Assembly (NCBI GenBank): GCA_963971405.1
Contig: OZ020486.1
Location: forward strand, 33,379,419 to 33,443,418
Source of the DNA: Psococerastis gibbosa
Taxonomy: Eukaryota > Arthropoda > Insecta > Psocodea > Psocidae
Reading direction: 5' to 3'
DNA: 64,000 bases
This document shows positions 44,245 through 56,316 of this stretch, piece after piece; within the stretch, counting starts at the first letter, position 1, and every line of letters starts with the position of its first letter. Made by a program: the position numbers and the translations under genes. The notes below the pieces were generated by a model. The model was not told where the DNA came from. It did no database searches and saw nothing but the letters and a program-made list of their open reading frames with translations.

Positions 44245-44431
44245 CAAGGCCGTAGCCAGGATTTTTTCCCGGGGGGGATTGGTTAGAAATTTCATTGGGC
44301 ATTACATAGTGGTTTTTATTCTTGGTCTCAAAATCCGATGCTATCTAGTACCAAGCCATTTCAATTGGGGGGGGGGGGGGGGGGGGGGGGTTTGAACCCC
44401 ATGAACCCCCCCCCCCTTGGCTACGGCCTTG
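44245..44431. mobile_element. 187-bp hAT-type MITE, perfect target duplication
   Basis: CAAGGCCGTAGCCAGG and CCTTGGCTACGGCCTTG are inverted ends. ACTGTATA lies immediately outside both (44237-44244, 44432-44439). Long G and C runs fill much of the interior. Solo ends of the same kind lie near 48811-48826, 49899-49921, 52833 and 60868-60896. Confidence 0.9.
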
Positions 44432-45059
44432 ACTGTATACACACCTTTACCATATACTTATAGGCACGATATATACTCTTTAAATACTTAACGTAAATAG
44501 ACAAATAGGTCCATAATTATTTAACAAGTATTGTATATATTTTATTATATATTATAGTAGGTACCTACATATATACCGACTTTGATTCATGTATTATTCT
44601 CTGTTGTAGGCCTAAGCATACCTATCAACTGGCAATTTAACATTAAAATATTGATATCAGCAATCCCTTCTATTGACCTGTATTGTAGGCCTATTGCCAT
44701 TCCATTGCTTGGTCAGGAGTAATCCATTTGCTAGAGAAGAGAACTAGTTAGATGGCTAGACTAGCTGCATGCTACTGAAGGTCGACCCTAGAGACTTACC
44801 CAGCCTGGGTCCAGCCATCAATTGTATAATGGGTTAAGGGGGGGGGGGAAGAACGCGACAGTTTGTCATCTAGCAGACCGCAACATCCTCAATAGAGCAG
44901 TGGTCTGTGGTCATGCGGGATCAGTCCTCATTGGATTGTTTTTTGTGTGAGCTTATAGGCCTAGTACTAGGCCTACACCAAAATGAAATACGGTATCTTT
45001 AGGCTATATACGCCAGAATTTGCAAATACTTTAAACTGACTAGTTAAAACAGTTGAAAA

Positions 45060-45200
45060 TAACAATAAATAAATAAATAACAACTTTTTTGTTCTATTAC
45101 TAAGCCAACCTAGCGGAGTTAGTCCTATAAAGCTACTCAACTAGGAAGGGACCGCCTGCTTTACATGCCCTCCGAAGCATGGCCAGAAAATGTAGAAAGT
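45060..45200 (+). repeat. dispersed retroposon-like repeat
   Basis: It matches 374-416 plus 803-1000 and 7195-7325. This copy is uninterrupted at ATTACTAAGCCAACCTAG and so shows the empty site of the MITE at 417-802. Confidence 0.55.
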
Positions 45201-46101
45201 GTGGGACTCGTGTGGGACTTTCGGGTGGAAGTCACTAGTCAGAGTCCGTACCACTACTCAATAATTTACAATTTACAAAGTTGGACCCTGAAAACAATTA
45301 CTAAATTTCTATGGGCAACTCATCTAGTTAGGCATAATTTATATATATTCAATGGTATATATGTACCCCGTGCACATAGTAATGTACACGTATGTCGTAT
45401 ATACCTACGGTGCAGGGTGCATACGCACAATTTCAGGTAAAAAGTAAAACTAGGCCCTAGGGGTTCCGTTATATGGGGCAGTTGGCCTTGAAGACATGTA
45501 GTTACAATGTACGGTACCGTACGTTTCTTTTGTCAATGGACCCAATTCTACCCTCGGTCCTTCCAAAAGCAAAACCCTCCGATTCGACAATTCAAGACTG
45601 AAGAGTGAGGAGTGTGAACTGTGAAAGTGTGAAGACTCATTTAAGTTCAGAATTTCCTAAGGCCTATATTTACTATTTATTTAGTTTTAATAGTTTTATA
45701 ACTGTCGCTGTGGATATCACTGGAAAGTGCTGGTGTTGTTGGCTTAAATAAAGGTAAGTTTTTGATCAATTTTTATTATAAATATCCATTTCTGTATAAG
45801 TTACATATGTCATAGGCTACATAAGTTCTGTAGTAACAGTCCAATAGACGAACAGGGATAGCTACGAAGTTTCCTATCATTTGTCTTATTTAGGCTATAC
45901 ATGTAGTGCACAGAACAGTACACTATAGGTACAATAGCCTAGCCAATAGGCCAAAGGGCCGCTCATAATATTTTTATTGATTGAAATATAACTTCATATT
46001 AATTAATTTACGTCTAGCAATGCAAAAACATGTTTAAGTTTACACATTTGTAAAGGTATTGTGGGTCACATTCACATTTTCAATAGGTACTCATAATACG
46101 C

Positions 46102-46496
46102 CAAGGGCGCGGGTCCAGGACAGTATTCGGAGGGGGGCCATTCCGGGAAAAGAGGGTGTCGCCTACCAAGCCAAATTAATTTTTAGCGACTGTGCTGCAA
46201 TTGGTGCGTTTGTTAGTGAAACAAGACACAATAATTTACAGCGCATTACTTGAATAACCCATGCCTGATGCAGATAGGTACGTGCCAATGGGGGCCCGGG
46301 GGTCTCCCCCGTTGGAAAAATGTGAAAATATAAGGGCAAAATAGTGGGGTTTTACGATTTTTAAAGCAGTAAAATTTATAATTTAGACATGGAAGACATA
46401 TTTATGTTACCATACTAAGATTTTGTTTAGAATACGCTAATTTTTCTCGGAGGGGGCCATGGCCCCCACGCCCCCCCCCCTCTGGACCCGCCACTG
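46102..46496. mobile_element. hAT-type MITE
   Basis: The ends CAAGGGCGCGGGTCCAG and CTGGACCCGCCACTG are inverted repeats. The flanks TAATACGC and TTATACGC match at 7 of 8 positions. The interior includes GGCCCGGGGGTCTCCCCC and a C run next to the right end. Confidence 0.75.
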
Positions 46497-46869
46497 TTAT
46501 ACGCACGGTATGTCAATATAAAAACATGAAAAAGAAGCTATTTGGAGCGTTTGAATTTCTTATGCTCCCCATGATCGCAGAAATATGGTTGCCTGCAAAA
46601 GTTTGACTTCCACGTTCTATTACCAACTCCCCAGGGTCGGATCCTGATCATTGGAGCAGTGGCGGCGCTACGGGGCTGCCCGAGGGGACCTGCCCCCCCC
46701 GACAGTTTCTCCGGCCCTCCAGTGCTCCCCACTTTTGAGATATTATAATAAAAAATTAAAATTAAAAATAAATTTGACATTTTGCTAAATTGAAAAATTA
46801 TGGTAATTCAAAAACGTCCGACACAACTGGTAACAAGTTACTTACTTCCATTATGATATGCCTACTCCC

Positions 46870-47480
46870 CATTGGCGTAAATAGGAGGGGGTCCTGAGGG
46901 GAGCTAAGCCCCCAGTCTCCCGTAGCACCCTCGCCACCCTCAAGAATTTTTTGTGACAAAGACGTTATGGAGGCGAAAGGCATAGTATCTACAATAACGA
47001 AAGGGAAATTAATTCTTGGTATACTTATTTCACATGAAAGATATCATGAAAAAAATCAACATATTGACTAATTACTTTCACAAAAATAAATTACTCAAAA
47101 TGCTTGTAACTCCAACACCGTACTTCAGACCTAATTTTTTTTTAAACTTTTTCTCCGGGGGAGACCCCCGGGCCCCCCTGAGTGGCACGTTTATTCGTCG
47201 GTAAAATCTCAACTGTACTGCTTGCAAAATCCGTAAAACCTAACTAATTTAGACCTATTTCTCAATTTTTCTGCGGGGGAGACCCCCGGGCCCCCCTTTT
47301 CCCAGGGTATAACATGGGCAAAACCTCACTAATTTGGGCCCTTTTATCATTTTTTTACTCAGGGGAAAACCTCCGAGCCCCCATTCTCCAGAGTATAATA
47401 TGCGGAAAACCTCACTAATTTGGGCCTATTTATCAATTTTTTCTCCGGGGGAAACCTCCGCGCCACCTTTCTCTGCGCCT
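46870..47480 (+). mobile_element. hAT-like element with minisatellite, right end lost
   Basis: CATTGGCGTAAATAGG opens it. From there it is colinear with 1099-1650 and with the inverse of 57778-58687 (GACGTTATGGAGG, GGCATAGTAT, AATTAATTCTTGGTAT). Four or five hairpin units (CTCCGGGGGAGACCCCCGGG) follow. No right terminus was found. Confidence 0.65.
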
Positions 47481-47749
47481 GGATGGTACCACCATTCAGA
47501 ACATTTTCAGCAATTTGGCAGTCTCGAATTAAAGGGAATGAGACGACTGTAAGTAGCTGAGCATGTCAGAACTTGTAGAAAATTTCAGGAAATTAAAAAT
47601 AAAAAAGGTTTACTTTTCAAGTTTTTTGTTTTACTGAACTTTAATAGTTTAGTGTAGGGATAATGTATTTCATACACATAAAAAGGTCATATAATTTGCT
47701 AGGCAGACTTCAGAAGTAAACGAGCAATGAATCAAAGTCTTGGGGGTGT

Positions 47750-48560
47750 AATATACATATAAACTTTATTGTCCTCAAAATGCGTAAAACCTCAATATTT
47801 CAGCCCTATTTTTCAAAACATTTCCGGCGGTCCCCCCTACTTCGCAATTGTATTAATTTCCTATCAAATCTCACAGTTACTGCTATCAAAATGCTTCAAA
47901 TTCAATTATTCCAGGTCTGTTTTCGCTAAACTTAATCCGGCACTGTGGGGAGGCGGGACTTGGGAAGGCATGGCCCCAGTGCCCCCACAAAAAGCCACAA
48001 AACACAATATTTACAGTAGACATAGATTAGAATACTAAAAGAAACCATTAAGGCAAACACATCTTCCCATATTGACCAGTTTATGCTGTCACTGGATCGT
48101 TGAAAGTTGAGAACTTAATAAATCTAGTACGGTAACATGAATATGTCTTCCTCAGTAAATTGTACAAGCTTTACTGCAGTTAAAATCGTAAAACTCCACT
48201 ATTTTGGGCCTATTGCTTCAACAATTTTCCTCCGGGGGAGACCCCCGGGCCCCCCTGTTTGCTGCTATATGAATATGCATTCCTTGGTAAGCTTTCCTTC
48301 TGTAAAACCATAATGTTTTTCACTTACATTTTCAAATTCTTCCCCGGGGGGAAACCTCCGGGCCCGCCTCTTTGGGCTAATAAATGAGATATTATTTTTA
48401 TGAACAAGCATTCCTTTGTAAGCTTTATCAAATCTATACTTTACTGCCGTTAAAATGCTTAAAACCCCACTATTTATATTTGCACTTTTATCTTCAAATT
48501 TCCCCCCCGGGGGAGAACCCCGGGCCCCCCTCTTCGGGTGAAATGCAATATTATTTCTAT
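47750..48560. repeat. decayed minisatellite of hairpin units
   Basis: Units of about 100-130 bp share TAAAACCCCACTATTT and a GC hairpin such as CCTCCGGGGGAGACCCCCGG (near 48230, 48350 and 48505). It is the interior of a hAT-like family without visible ends. Confidence 0.5.
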
Positions 48561-48599
48561 ACAATCTGAACCGTCATAATATTATTAACACTACGATTT

Positions 48600-50338
48600 A
48601 GTCCGCATATCCGCAAAATATAAGCCTGTGTTCGCACCGCAGCTAAATCGGCCAATAAATTGACATTTGTTGTGTCCATACTGTCATAATAATACTCATA
48701 TACGAGTAACACCATAACCTCTAAAGAATAAACTAGATACAATTGAATTATCAAGAAAAAAAATGTACACTAGATAGGATTACAATCGCCACAGGAACCC
48801 CGAAAGAAAATCCTGGCTACGGGCTTGTCTGGCATCCTGATTCCTCTGTCTCCATTTTATATAAAATTAATAGTCGAATATTCGTTTAAGGGTATAAGAC
48901 TTTTCTGCCCGAGAAAGGGCCCCCACACAATTACGGCCCCAGGGCCCCCACAAGGCCAAACTCTGCACTGATCTTCTCACTTGTTAATAGGTCTTGTTGG
49001 AGAACTCCTTACCCAATCGTAGCCTAGTGCGCCTTTAATCATTCCGGTGCATTACACTATTTCGCGTCTTTATTGTCAAATGTTTGACAACGGGGAGAAC
49101 CCCTTACGGCCTTACCCCAGGCTTTGCATAATGGCAATATGAATATTTCTACAATATAAACCGTCAGAAAAAGACTACAACATTCGCTGCAAACCAATCC
49201 ATAAATATAACAAGTAGGCCTACTGCAGTCTGATCGACAGACCCAGGCCAAGGACCATGAATAATTTGAGACCTCGAATATTTTCTTCGTCTGCTTTTAG
49301 TGCCTATTCTATCGAAGATTGGCCAAATTGGCGATTATCATGGCAATTTGGACCTTAGAGACTGGGCGCTCTGAAAAGGGAAGTTGTGTTTTTGCCAAAC
49401 CACTGCCTCAGTGGTTTCAAACTGTCTTTTTCTATAGCATATGGCACATCAAACTTCAATTTATTGGCGGGTTTAGTTTGGTACGGACACAGGCAGAAAA
49501 TGTATTGCGGAATTGCGGTCTAAATGGTAATGTTGTCATAACGGCGGCTTAGATTTTATAGAAATAATATTGCATTAAACCGAAAGAGAGAGAGAGAGGA
49601 CCAGGGGTCCCTCCGGTTAAAAATTTGAAAATGTGTATATAGTGCAAAACAGTGGGGTCCTAATAGAATTTTAACAGCAGTAAATATAGATTTTCCAAAG
49701 ATTACAAAGGAATGATTAGGTAGGTATTCATATTGTTTCCCGGGGAAATTTTTTGAAAAAATAGGCCCAAAATAGTGGGGTTTTACGATTATAACAGCAA
49801 TAAAATGTATATAATTTAGAGGAAGGCATATTCATGTACTAGATGTATTTAATTCTCAACTTTTTATTTGAGAGGGGGGAGGGTGCAGCTGACCAATAAG
49901 CCCCCCTTGCCTACGGCCTTGGGTCGAGCAGCCAGGTTCTCATCGCCATGAAGCCATTTTAAGACTGCGGTATAGTAGCATAACGTGTGAGGGGGGGGGG
50001 GGGCGGAGGGGGTGTTCCACCTCGGGTGCCTCATCGCCTACGGGCGCCAAATTGGACAAAATATACATAATACTACAATATAACTACAAACCAGAAAGCG
50101 CGTTTACCCACATGGGTAAAAATAAATAAATAAAAAACCTCACTTCACTTCACTTCTTTCCTTGTCCAGCTGCATATATTGAAAAAACAATTTGTTATTA
50201 AGTATAATTATCACGCTCAAGCTTCCGCTTATAATTTCTTTTTTTTTTCTTCTTCGGCCGGTACTCCTCTGCGCCGAAGGAATATATTTATAAATTAACA
50301 ATTATACCCTTATAATACAAATAACCTGTGGGCCCCCA

Positions 50339-50379
<41 letters not shown>

Positions 50380-51500
50380 GGAATTATAAGTTACAACTAA
50401 TTAAACATTTACAAATAAAAATCTATAATTTTTTTTTGCTGAAAATGCATAAAACCCCACAATTTAGGCCTATTTTATTTTTCAAAAATAACCTAATGAT
50501 ACTTGTATAATGCCATTAATTTAAAAGTTTAAAAGTATACACCCTTGAGAACGGCTCTCCCACCTTTTATACACTTTTATGAAAATGAATCGCCGTCCCC
50601 TATTCGAAAACCTATGGTAACGCCACAGGACAAATATCTCCTCATTCATTCTTTTTCCGGATTGTCCCCGAGGTACAACCTTTTGTTTGAAGCAGTTTGT
50701 ATACCTGAACCTGCGGACTGCGGTTACTATGTGGTGTCTGAGCCTTCAGCCTTCAGCACTGAATTTTATTACTTCCGCATTCTCTTATTCTCTGCTTGAT
50801 AAATATTGGTTGGGCTGATATGATACGAATAGATATTAATATATTATGAATATGAATATATAATATGAATAGAGAATGCAATTCGATAATAATCATTTGA
50901 GTCAACTAAAATGGGGAGGATGTACCTATTTTGTATTCTAGTAACATATAGTAATTTCACATTGCGTAATGTAGTTTATAGCTACTGTTATAATTATTTA
51001 ATTGTAAAATGCAAAGCTATATTGTACAGAACTGTTGATGGCAAATACATTATTTTACTCTAGAAAAACGGTGTGATTTGTGAATAGTGCTCTATTTAAT
51101 AAAATTAATTGATAAACTAGAAAACAATACGGAAGTATTATATAAGCTGTATTTTACGCGCCCCCGTCAAAACATAAGATTATACAATACTACTGTTTTT
51201 GTAAAATAAAAATATATTATTATTATTATTATTACTGCACTTACAAGTATTCTACAGTAATATGGCAAAAAACATCGCGTTTTACAAGTAGGCTACATCA
51301 TCTATTGAGCCTTCGACATAATGTTAGATTAATAGTAGGGGGTTTTTGGCTTTCACTATAATGCCCGTTCCGTTCTTTAAATCTTCACCCCCCCCCCTGC
51401 TCTAGACGCTCATATGGGTTTTAGGCCAATGGCAAGTTATAAAGTGAAAATATAGTGTTGAAGCAAGAATGTTGGTTTTCATATCTTTTAAGGTTTTGTC
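48600..51500. other. no recognisable gene; repeats and microsatellites
   Basis: It contains an AGAG tract (49587-49598), a TAA microsatellite (50341-50380), a TTA tract near 51222, solo hAT-type ends (CTTGCCTACGGCCTTG at about 49907) and more hairpin-unit fragments (49600-49860). No exon could be supported. Confidence 0.4.
50341..50380. repeat. TAA microsatellite
   Basis: About thirteen TAA units in uninterrupted order. Confidence 0.9.
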
Positions 51501-51512
51501 ACCACATATCCA

Positions 51513-53742
51513 AAGAACCGGTCCGAGTTTACTCGAACATGCTTTCCAATTTATCAACATTTTAGTAGATAGAGAATATGAGTAATTTCATGGTAAATAA
51601 TTTTCCAGTGGTTAAATTTCTGATATCTCGGGGGGTTGTCCACCTGACGTCACTGGAAGTGAGATAAATTCTACATAGGTCAGACCAAAACAATAATTAC
51701 CACACAGCAATAATGGCAAGGCACGCAATGCATTTGAGCGTGAATTTTCTATCATTTTTTCAAAAAATTATTTTTGTGCAAAACCAAATATTTTTTTGGG
51801 AAAGCAACTTATCCGGTATCGTTACTCAATTTAACGACTAAAACATGCCTGAAGGTAGAAATCATCGATAGAAAGGTTTCACAGAAAAATTACGTTTAGT
51901 CATTTTTCATAGTGTTCGTCCGAGACCGAGACCGAGACGAGACTACGGGGTCTCGGTCTCGAAAAAATGACCTGGTCTCGGTATCGTCACGAAAGTCTCG
52001 GTTTTCATATAGGCATGGTTGCATTATATTATTGTAATAACCGCCTGGACTGCTATACGTTTTGTGGCCCACTGAACTGCAATGCATGCATAAGCATGTT
52101 TCTTCCTCAAATTCTGGCCACCACGAACGGAGTAAGGGGCTGTCCCACCCCGACCTCGGCTTATCCTTGTCCTATAAGCTCTAGTTGGCATCCCTATCCA
52201 TGCTTAACTTATGGCGTTTGGCTTAGCCTAGAATAAGCAGGTCGAGAGGTAAGAGGTCGTGGACTTGGAACAGCCCCTAAAAGCCTGCTGTCCCAGCACT
52301 TCTACTTACATAGGTGGACCTCAAACAGTGGCGCCATTGCAGATTTTCCTTAAGGATAGCAATTTTCCTTAAGGGGGCAAGAACGGTAAAAATAGGTACA
52401 CAGTGGATGTTATTTATAGCGCACCCCCCCCCTCCCCCATGAGACCCAAATGGCGCGACTGAAACATCGGATGCTCTACATTTACAATTGTGACAGAGCT
52501 CCAGCACACAGAAATACCCAGAAATATTTATCGAGGGGGGGGGGGGGCGGTTTCATGCTATAGTAACTATTTGAAATGCTGATGCAAATATAATAATAAT
52601 GACTGTCAAAATAAGATAAGATTGACGTGTATTTACTAGATCTAATGTTTATACAGTTTTTTTAATAATGGTTGCGCTCCCTCGTACCGTGAGGCGTGTG
52701 AGGGTCACGCATTATTGGACCAACAAACCCCCTGGCAACATGAAGAATCATAATCTGCAAGCTTTTCTGAGTTGAAAACCATTTACAGAATGCGGCCCTC
52801 ATATTTTGCTTACTTAACTACCGAAAGCCAAGGCCGTTGCCAGACTTTTTTCGGGGGGGGGGGGGCTTGCCTATAGCGCCTGCATTACTGACATTGTTAT
52901 GCTGGCTCATGGCTGCCTCATTAGTGTTCATATACTCATAACCGCCCACACACACAAAAATACCAAACACAAGGAATGGAATATATAGAGAAATCGAGAA
53001 TAAGCAAGATTATCGCCTAGCTAAGCTAAGCAAAACTCCAAAACTGGTGTAAACACATAGTTGACATAGATAGAGATCATTCATTCATTAGCAGGGCGGT
53101 CATTATACGAGCGACAACTGAGTTCTTGCACAGAATGTATTACAGATTCATCAAGCCCAAACCGAGACTAGTAGGTCTCGGACTAGGTCCCGCTTGTGTT
53201 TTATTGGTCTCGAGTCTCAGTCTCAAAACCGAGACTTTGAAGTAGTCTCGGTCTCGGAAAAAGTCTCGTTTCGAGACCGAGACCGAGACGAGACCGAGCC
53301 GGGCGAACACTAATTTTTCGTTAAAATTTAGTTATTTTTATTTTTTTACCCCCAGAAGCAAACTATCAAGGGGCAAGCGACCCCCCCCCATTATGTCAAC
53401 ATACATTAATAACGACTACAATATATGAGAATTTAAAAGAAATCGTTGGAGCCGTTTTTGAGAAATAATTTTTTTAGACATTTTTTGGAGTTTTTTGAGA
53501 ATAAAACCCCCCCAAATTGAATTGGCCCAAAATGATTTTTTGTGAACCTACATGCTAAATTTCATCAAAATTGACCTAGTAGTTGGCCCGGAAATCGATG
53601 CACAGACAGACAGATAGACAGACAGACAGACATTTCGTAAAAACCACTTTTTTGGGTTCCTGGGACCTGAAAAAGTGTAAATCCGTTGAAATCTCGGAAT
53701 CGAAAATTTCGACCGTCACAAAGCTTTCCTTATACGTATAAA
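51513..53742 (-). repeat. foldback repeat A, one arm split by a hAT element
   Basis: AAGAACCGGTCCGAGTTTAC opens the tail in reverse. The body runs to 51909 and resumes at 53313, ending in the reverse head (CGACCGTCACAAAGCTTTCC). Without the insertion it is colinear with 5289-6283 inverted. Confidence 0.65.
51910..53312. mobile_element. hAT-type element with GAGACC-rich ends
   Basis: The ends TAGTGTTCGTCC and GGGCGAACACTA are inverted repeats followed by tandem GAGACCGAGACG words on both sides. The flanks ATTTTTCA and ATTTTTCG match at 7 of 8, and the joined flanks restore repeat A. It is 1.4 kb long with no transposase frame. A solo end of the 44245 family (AAGGCCGTTGCCAG) lies at 52832. Confidence 0.85.
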
Positions 53743-53961
53743 TTGGAAAGAAATAACCGCGGTGCGAGTGAGCCCGTAGCCTACATGCTTTCCTATTTAT
53801 GACTCCAAAAATTGAATTGTTTGTACTATAGAATTATTATTTTTTATATTGACGCGTTTGTTTCATTTCGCTGTGGTTTAGGATTGGATAGTCCCAAATA
53901 ATTTGTTTCGCCACTGGATCTATGTACCATTTAATTATGGGTATTCACCATGCGGTATTTA

Positions 53962-54650
53962 GCATTCTAGACCTTGTTATAGGTGTATTACTCTCCCCAT
54001 AAGGGGTAAGATGTGTAATATTCTATATAGTTACTACAATTAGTTAGGTATATACTTGTATGTGTATATTCCTCTATCGTAATTATAGTATGTCCGGTTA
54101 TGTGTGACACTCACTATAGTTAATACATATATCCTATTGTGTGATTACCTAAGATTCTGTCTACCTAGGTATGTACCAGCCTCGGTCTATAGTGTAATAA
54201 TTAATGTATAAAGCGATTCAACATCTGCACATTATTACACAGCATTCAGTTTGGATCCTCTGAGTTGTTAATTAGTTTTCTTGGAGAATTCCTTGCCCAC
54301 CCTTTCGGGGCATTACATAGGCTATGTTAGGTCTGTAATGTCCCGAAAGGGTGTTAAGGGCACATTACGGTTGGACACGAAGTTCTCCGAGAAGACTAAT
54401 TAACAAGTCAGAAGATCCGAACTGAATGCTCTATAATAACAAGGTAGTATAATCGCTTTATACATACTGTACATCACGTTATTACCCAGAGGCTGGCACA
54501 TAGCCTAGATAGAATCTTAGGTAATCAGTAATCTTATCTAGGATGCACTAACTATAGTGAGTGTCACACATAACCCCGATACTAACGATAGAATATTAGT
54601 TATATTACACATCTTACCCCTTATGGGGAGAGTATTACAGGTCGAGAATG
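53962..54650. repeat. 690-bp imperfect palindrome
   Basis: The two halves are inverse copies of about 330 bp. Paired words include TACTCTCCCCATAAGGGGTA, GTGTGACACTCACTATAGTTA, GATTACCTAAGATTCT and CCACCCTTTCGGG, with the centre near 54310. It is a non-coding foldback element. Confidence 0.8.
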
Positions 54651-54984
54651 ATTGGATTCTCGCTCGTAATTATAAAAATGGAACATTAGGCTATTTAGCG
54701 CGGCATGGAAATTTAGCGAACCCTGGCGTTCGTAAAATGTTAACATTAATTTGTGTAGGCCTAGCGGCCAGGGCCATGTTCATTTTATTGCATTTTCTTA
54801 ATTTGTTTATCAGCGGATATTTACAGTGTGAGCGTTTAATATTTCATTATTTATTAATGGTTTCTTATTGAAGTGAAAACTTCTTTAGGCGCACTACACA
54901 CAGATTTTTAGCAGGGTAGTAAGTTGTACTGGTTCGACAAGCGACATGCGACATGCTCGATAGAGTGAGGCGCACCACACACAG

Positions 54985-55335
54985 ATTTTAGCATTTAAAT
55001 TGCATGGGCCGGTTTATAGCAACATTTTGTGCAGATGTAGGAGGCCTATCTCAATTTAAATTATACCCATGTCTTCGTCTAGTCTTCCTCTTTCAGGCCA
55101 TGCTATATTTGTTGTGATAGGGCAAAGGGTTCGACTTTGGGGGGAGGAAACGTGAGGAGGTGCGCCAAAAGTTGCCAATTTTAATTGAAAATAGGCCTTT
55201 TTCAGCCGCGTTTTTGGAGGTGATAATATCAATTTGAAAAATTCAAACTACTTTAGTTCTATTCCACCCTTCCTTACTCTTTCTAGACATGTATTCAGTT
55301 TTACTATCCGTCTTTTCGTGTTCAGGCTCAGTTGA
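54985..55335 (-). repeat. dispersed repeat B, inverted
   Basis: It is the inverse of 9185-9485, with CAGGCCATGCTATATTTGTT, CGTGAGGAGGTGCGCC and TCTAGACATGTATTCAGTTT. It ends by overlapping the CCGTC and TTCAGG words seen at 5000. Confidence 0.55.
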
Positions 55336-55373
55336 ATTGGTAAGCCATCACTGTTTCGTCGGAAAACAGGTTC

Positions 55374-55409
55374 TGAAATGAAATGAAATGAAATGAAATG
55401 AAATGAAAT
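55374..55409. repeat. GAAAT microsatellite
   Basis: Seven GAAAT units. Confidence 0.9.
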
Positions 55410-55989
55410 ATAATAGGCCATTATTACCACATACAGTACAATATAGATATAAAGGTACAGTATGTGCTCGGCACCGTCAAAAATACAATTAGGTCTACCA
55501 TGTAGGCTACATAATATCAAAACATCAAGTCTAGACTATAAACATTTTGACTATTTATGAGTCAATAATTTGAAAAAAACAATGAGAGAAAAGTCCATAT
55601 CAATAGTTTTAGTTTGACAGAGAAGTCCATATCAATAGTTTTAGTTTGACATTCTAATGTTTAATAGGTTTAACTAAAACTTTTCCCATTGGCTCTTTAA
55701 ATTATCAGTGATAAGATTGGACTTAATATTTGGCCAAAAAGACTAGTTTTGATAAAACCGGCGAAAATATTTTGTCGAGTTCCTATATTAAAATTAATAA
55801 ATTTACTGATTTCAAAATAATAATTGATTAATGTTAAATTTTATTTAACATTATATTTAAATAAATTATTTAATATACATGGCATCGCATATGCAACTGT
55901 TATTCATAGGTGTTTGACAACAGACAATAGGCACTTATAAGTATGAAGAGAATGTCAGCAGGGAGGGAGGTTGGTCGCTAGGAATTCAT

Positions 55990-56290
55990 TGACGGAGTAA
56001 GGGCAACAACTCACCAGGAGTCCCTTCACCTTGCTCTTGAAAGGGTACTTTTGAATTTACATGCATAGAGTAAAAAAATTCCACAGCCTGCAATTTTCAA
56101 CCGAAATAAATTATTAATGTCTAATTAGAAGCAGTATGAATTAAGGTTTCAAACGAGTATAAATACATATTTTCAAAATCACCCCTTCACCCCTTAAACA
56201 CGAGTGGAACACAAAATTTGGCTTTGTGGGGGGGGGGGGGGTCAGTTTTTCAACAAAAATCGGCCTCTTTCGGCCGCGTTATTATTATCT
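55990..56290 (-). repeat. dispersed repeat B, inverted fragment
   Basis: It is the inverse of 4780-4975, with TACATGCATAGAGTAAAAAA, GCAGTATGAATTAAGGTTTC and CCTTAAACACGAGTGG. It ends next to the hAT element at 56317. Confidence 0.55.
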
Positions 56291-56316
56291 ATTTTACATT
56301 GTGAGACTAGTGTGTG

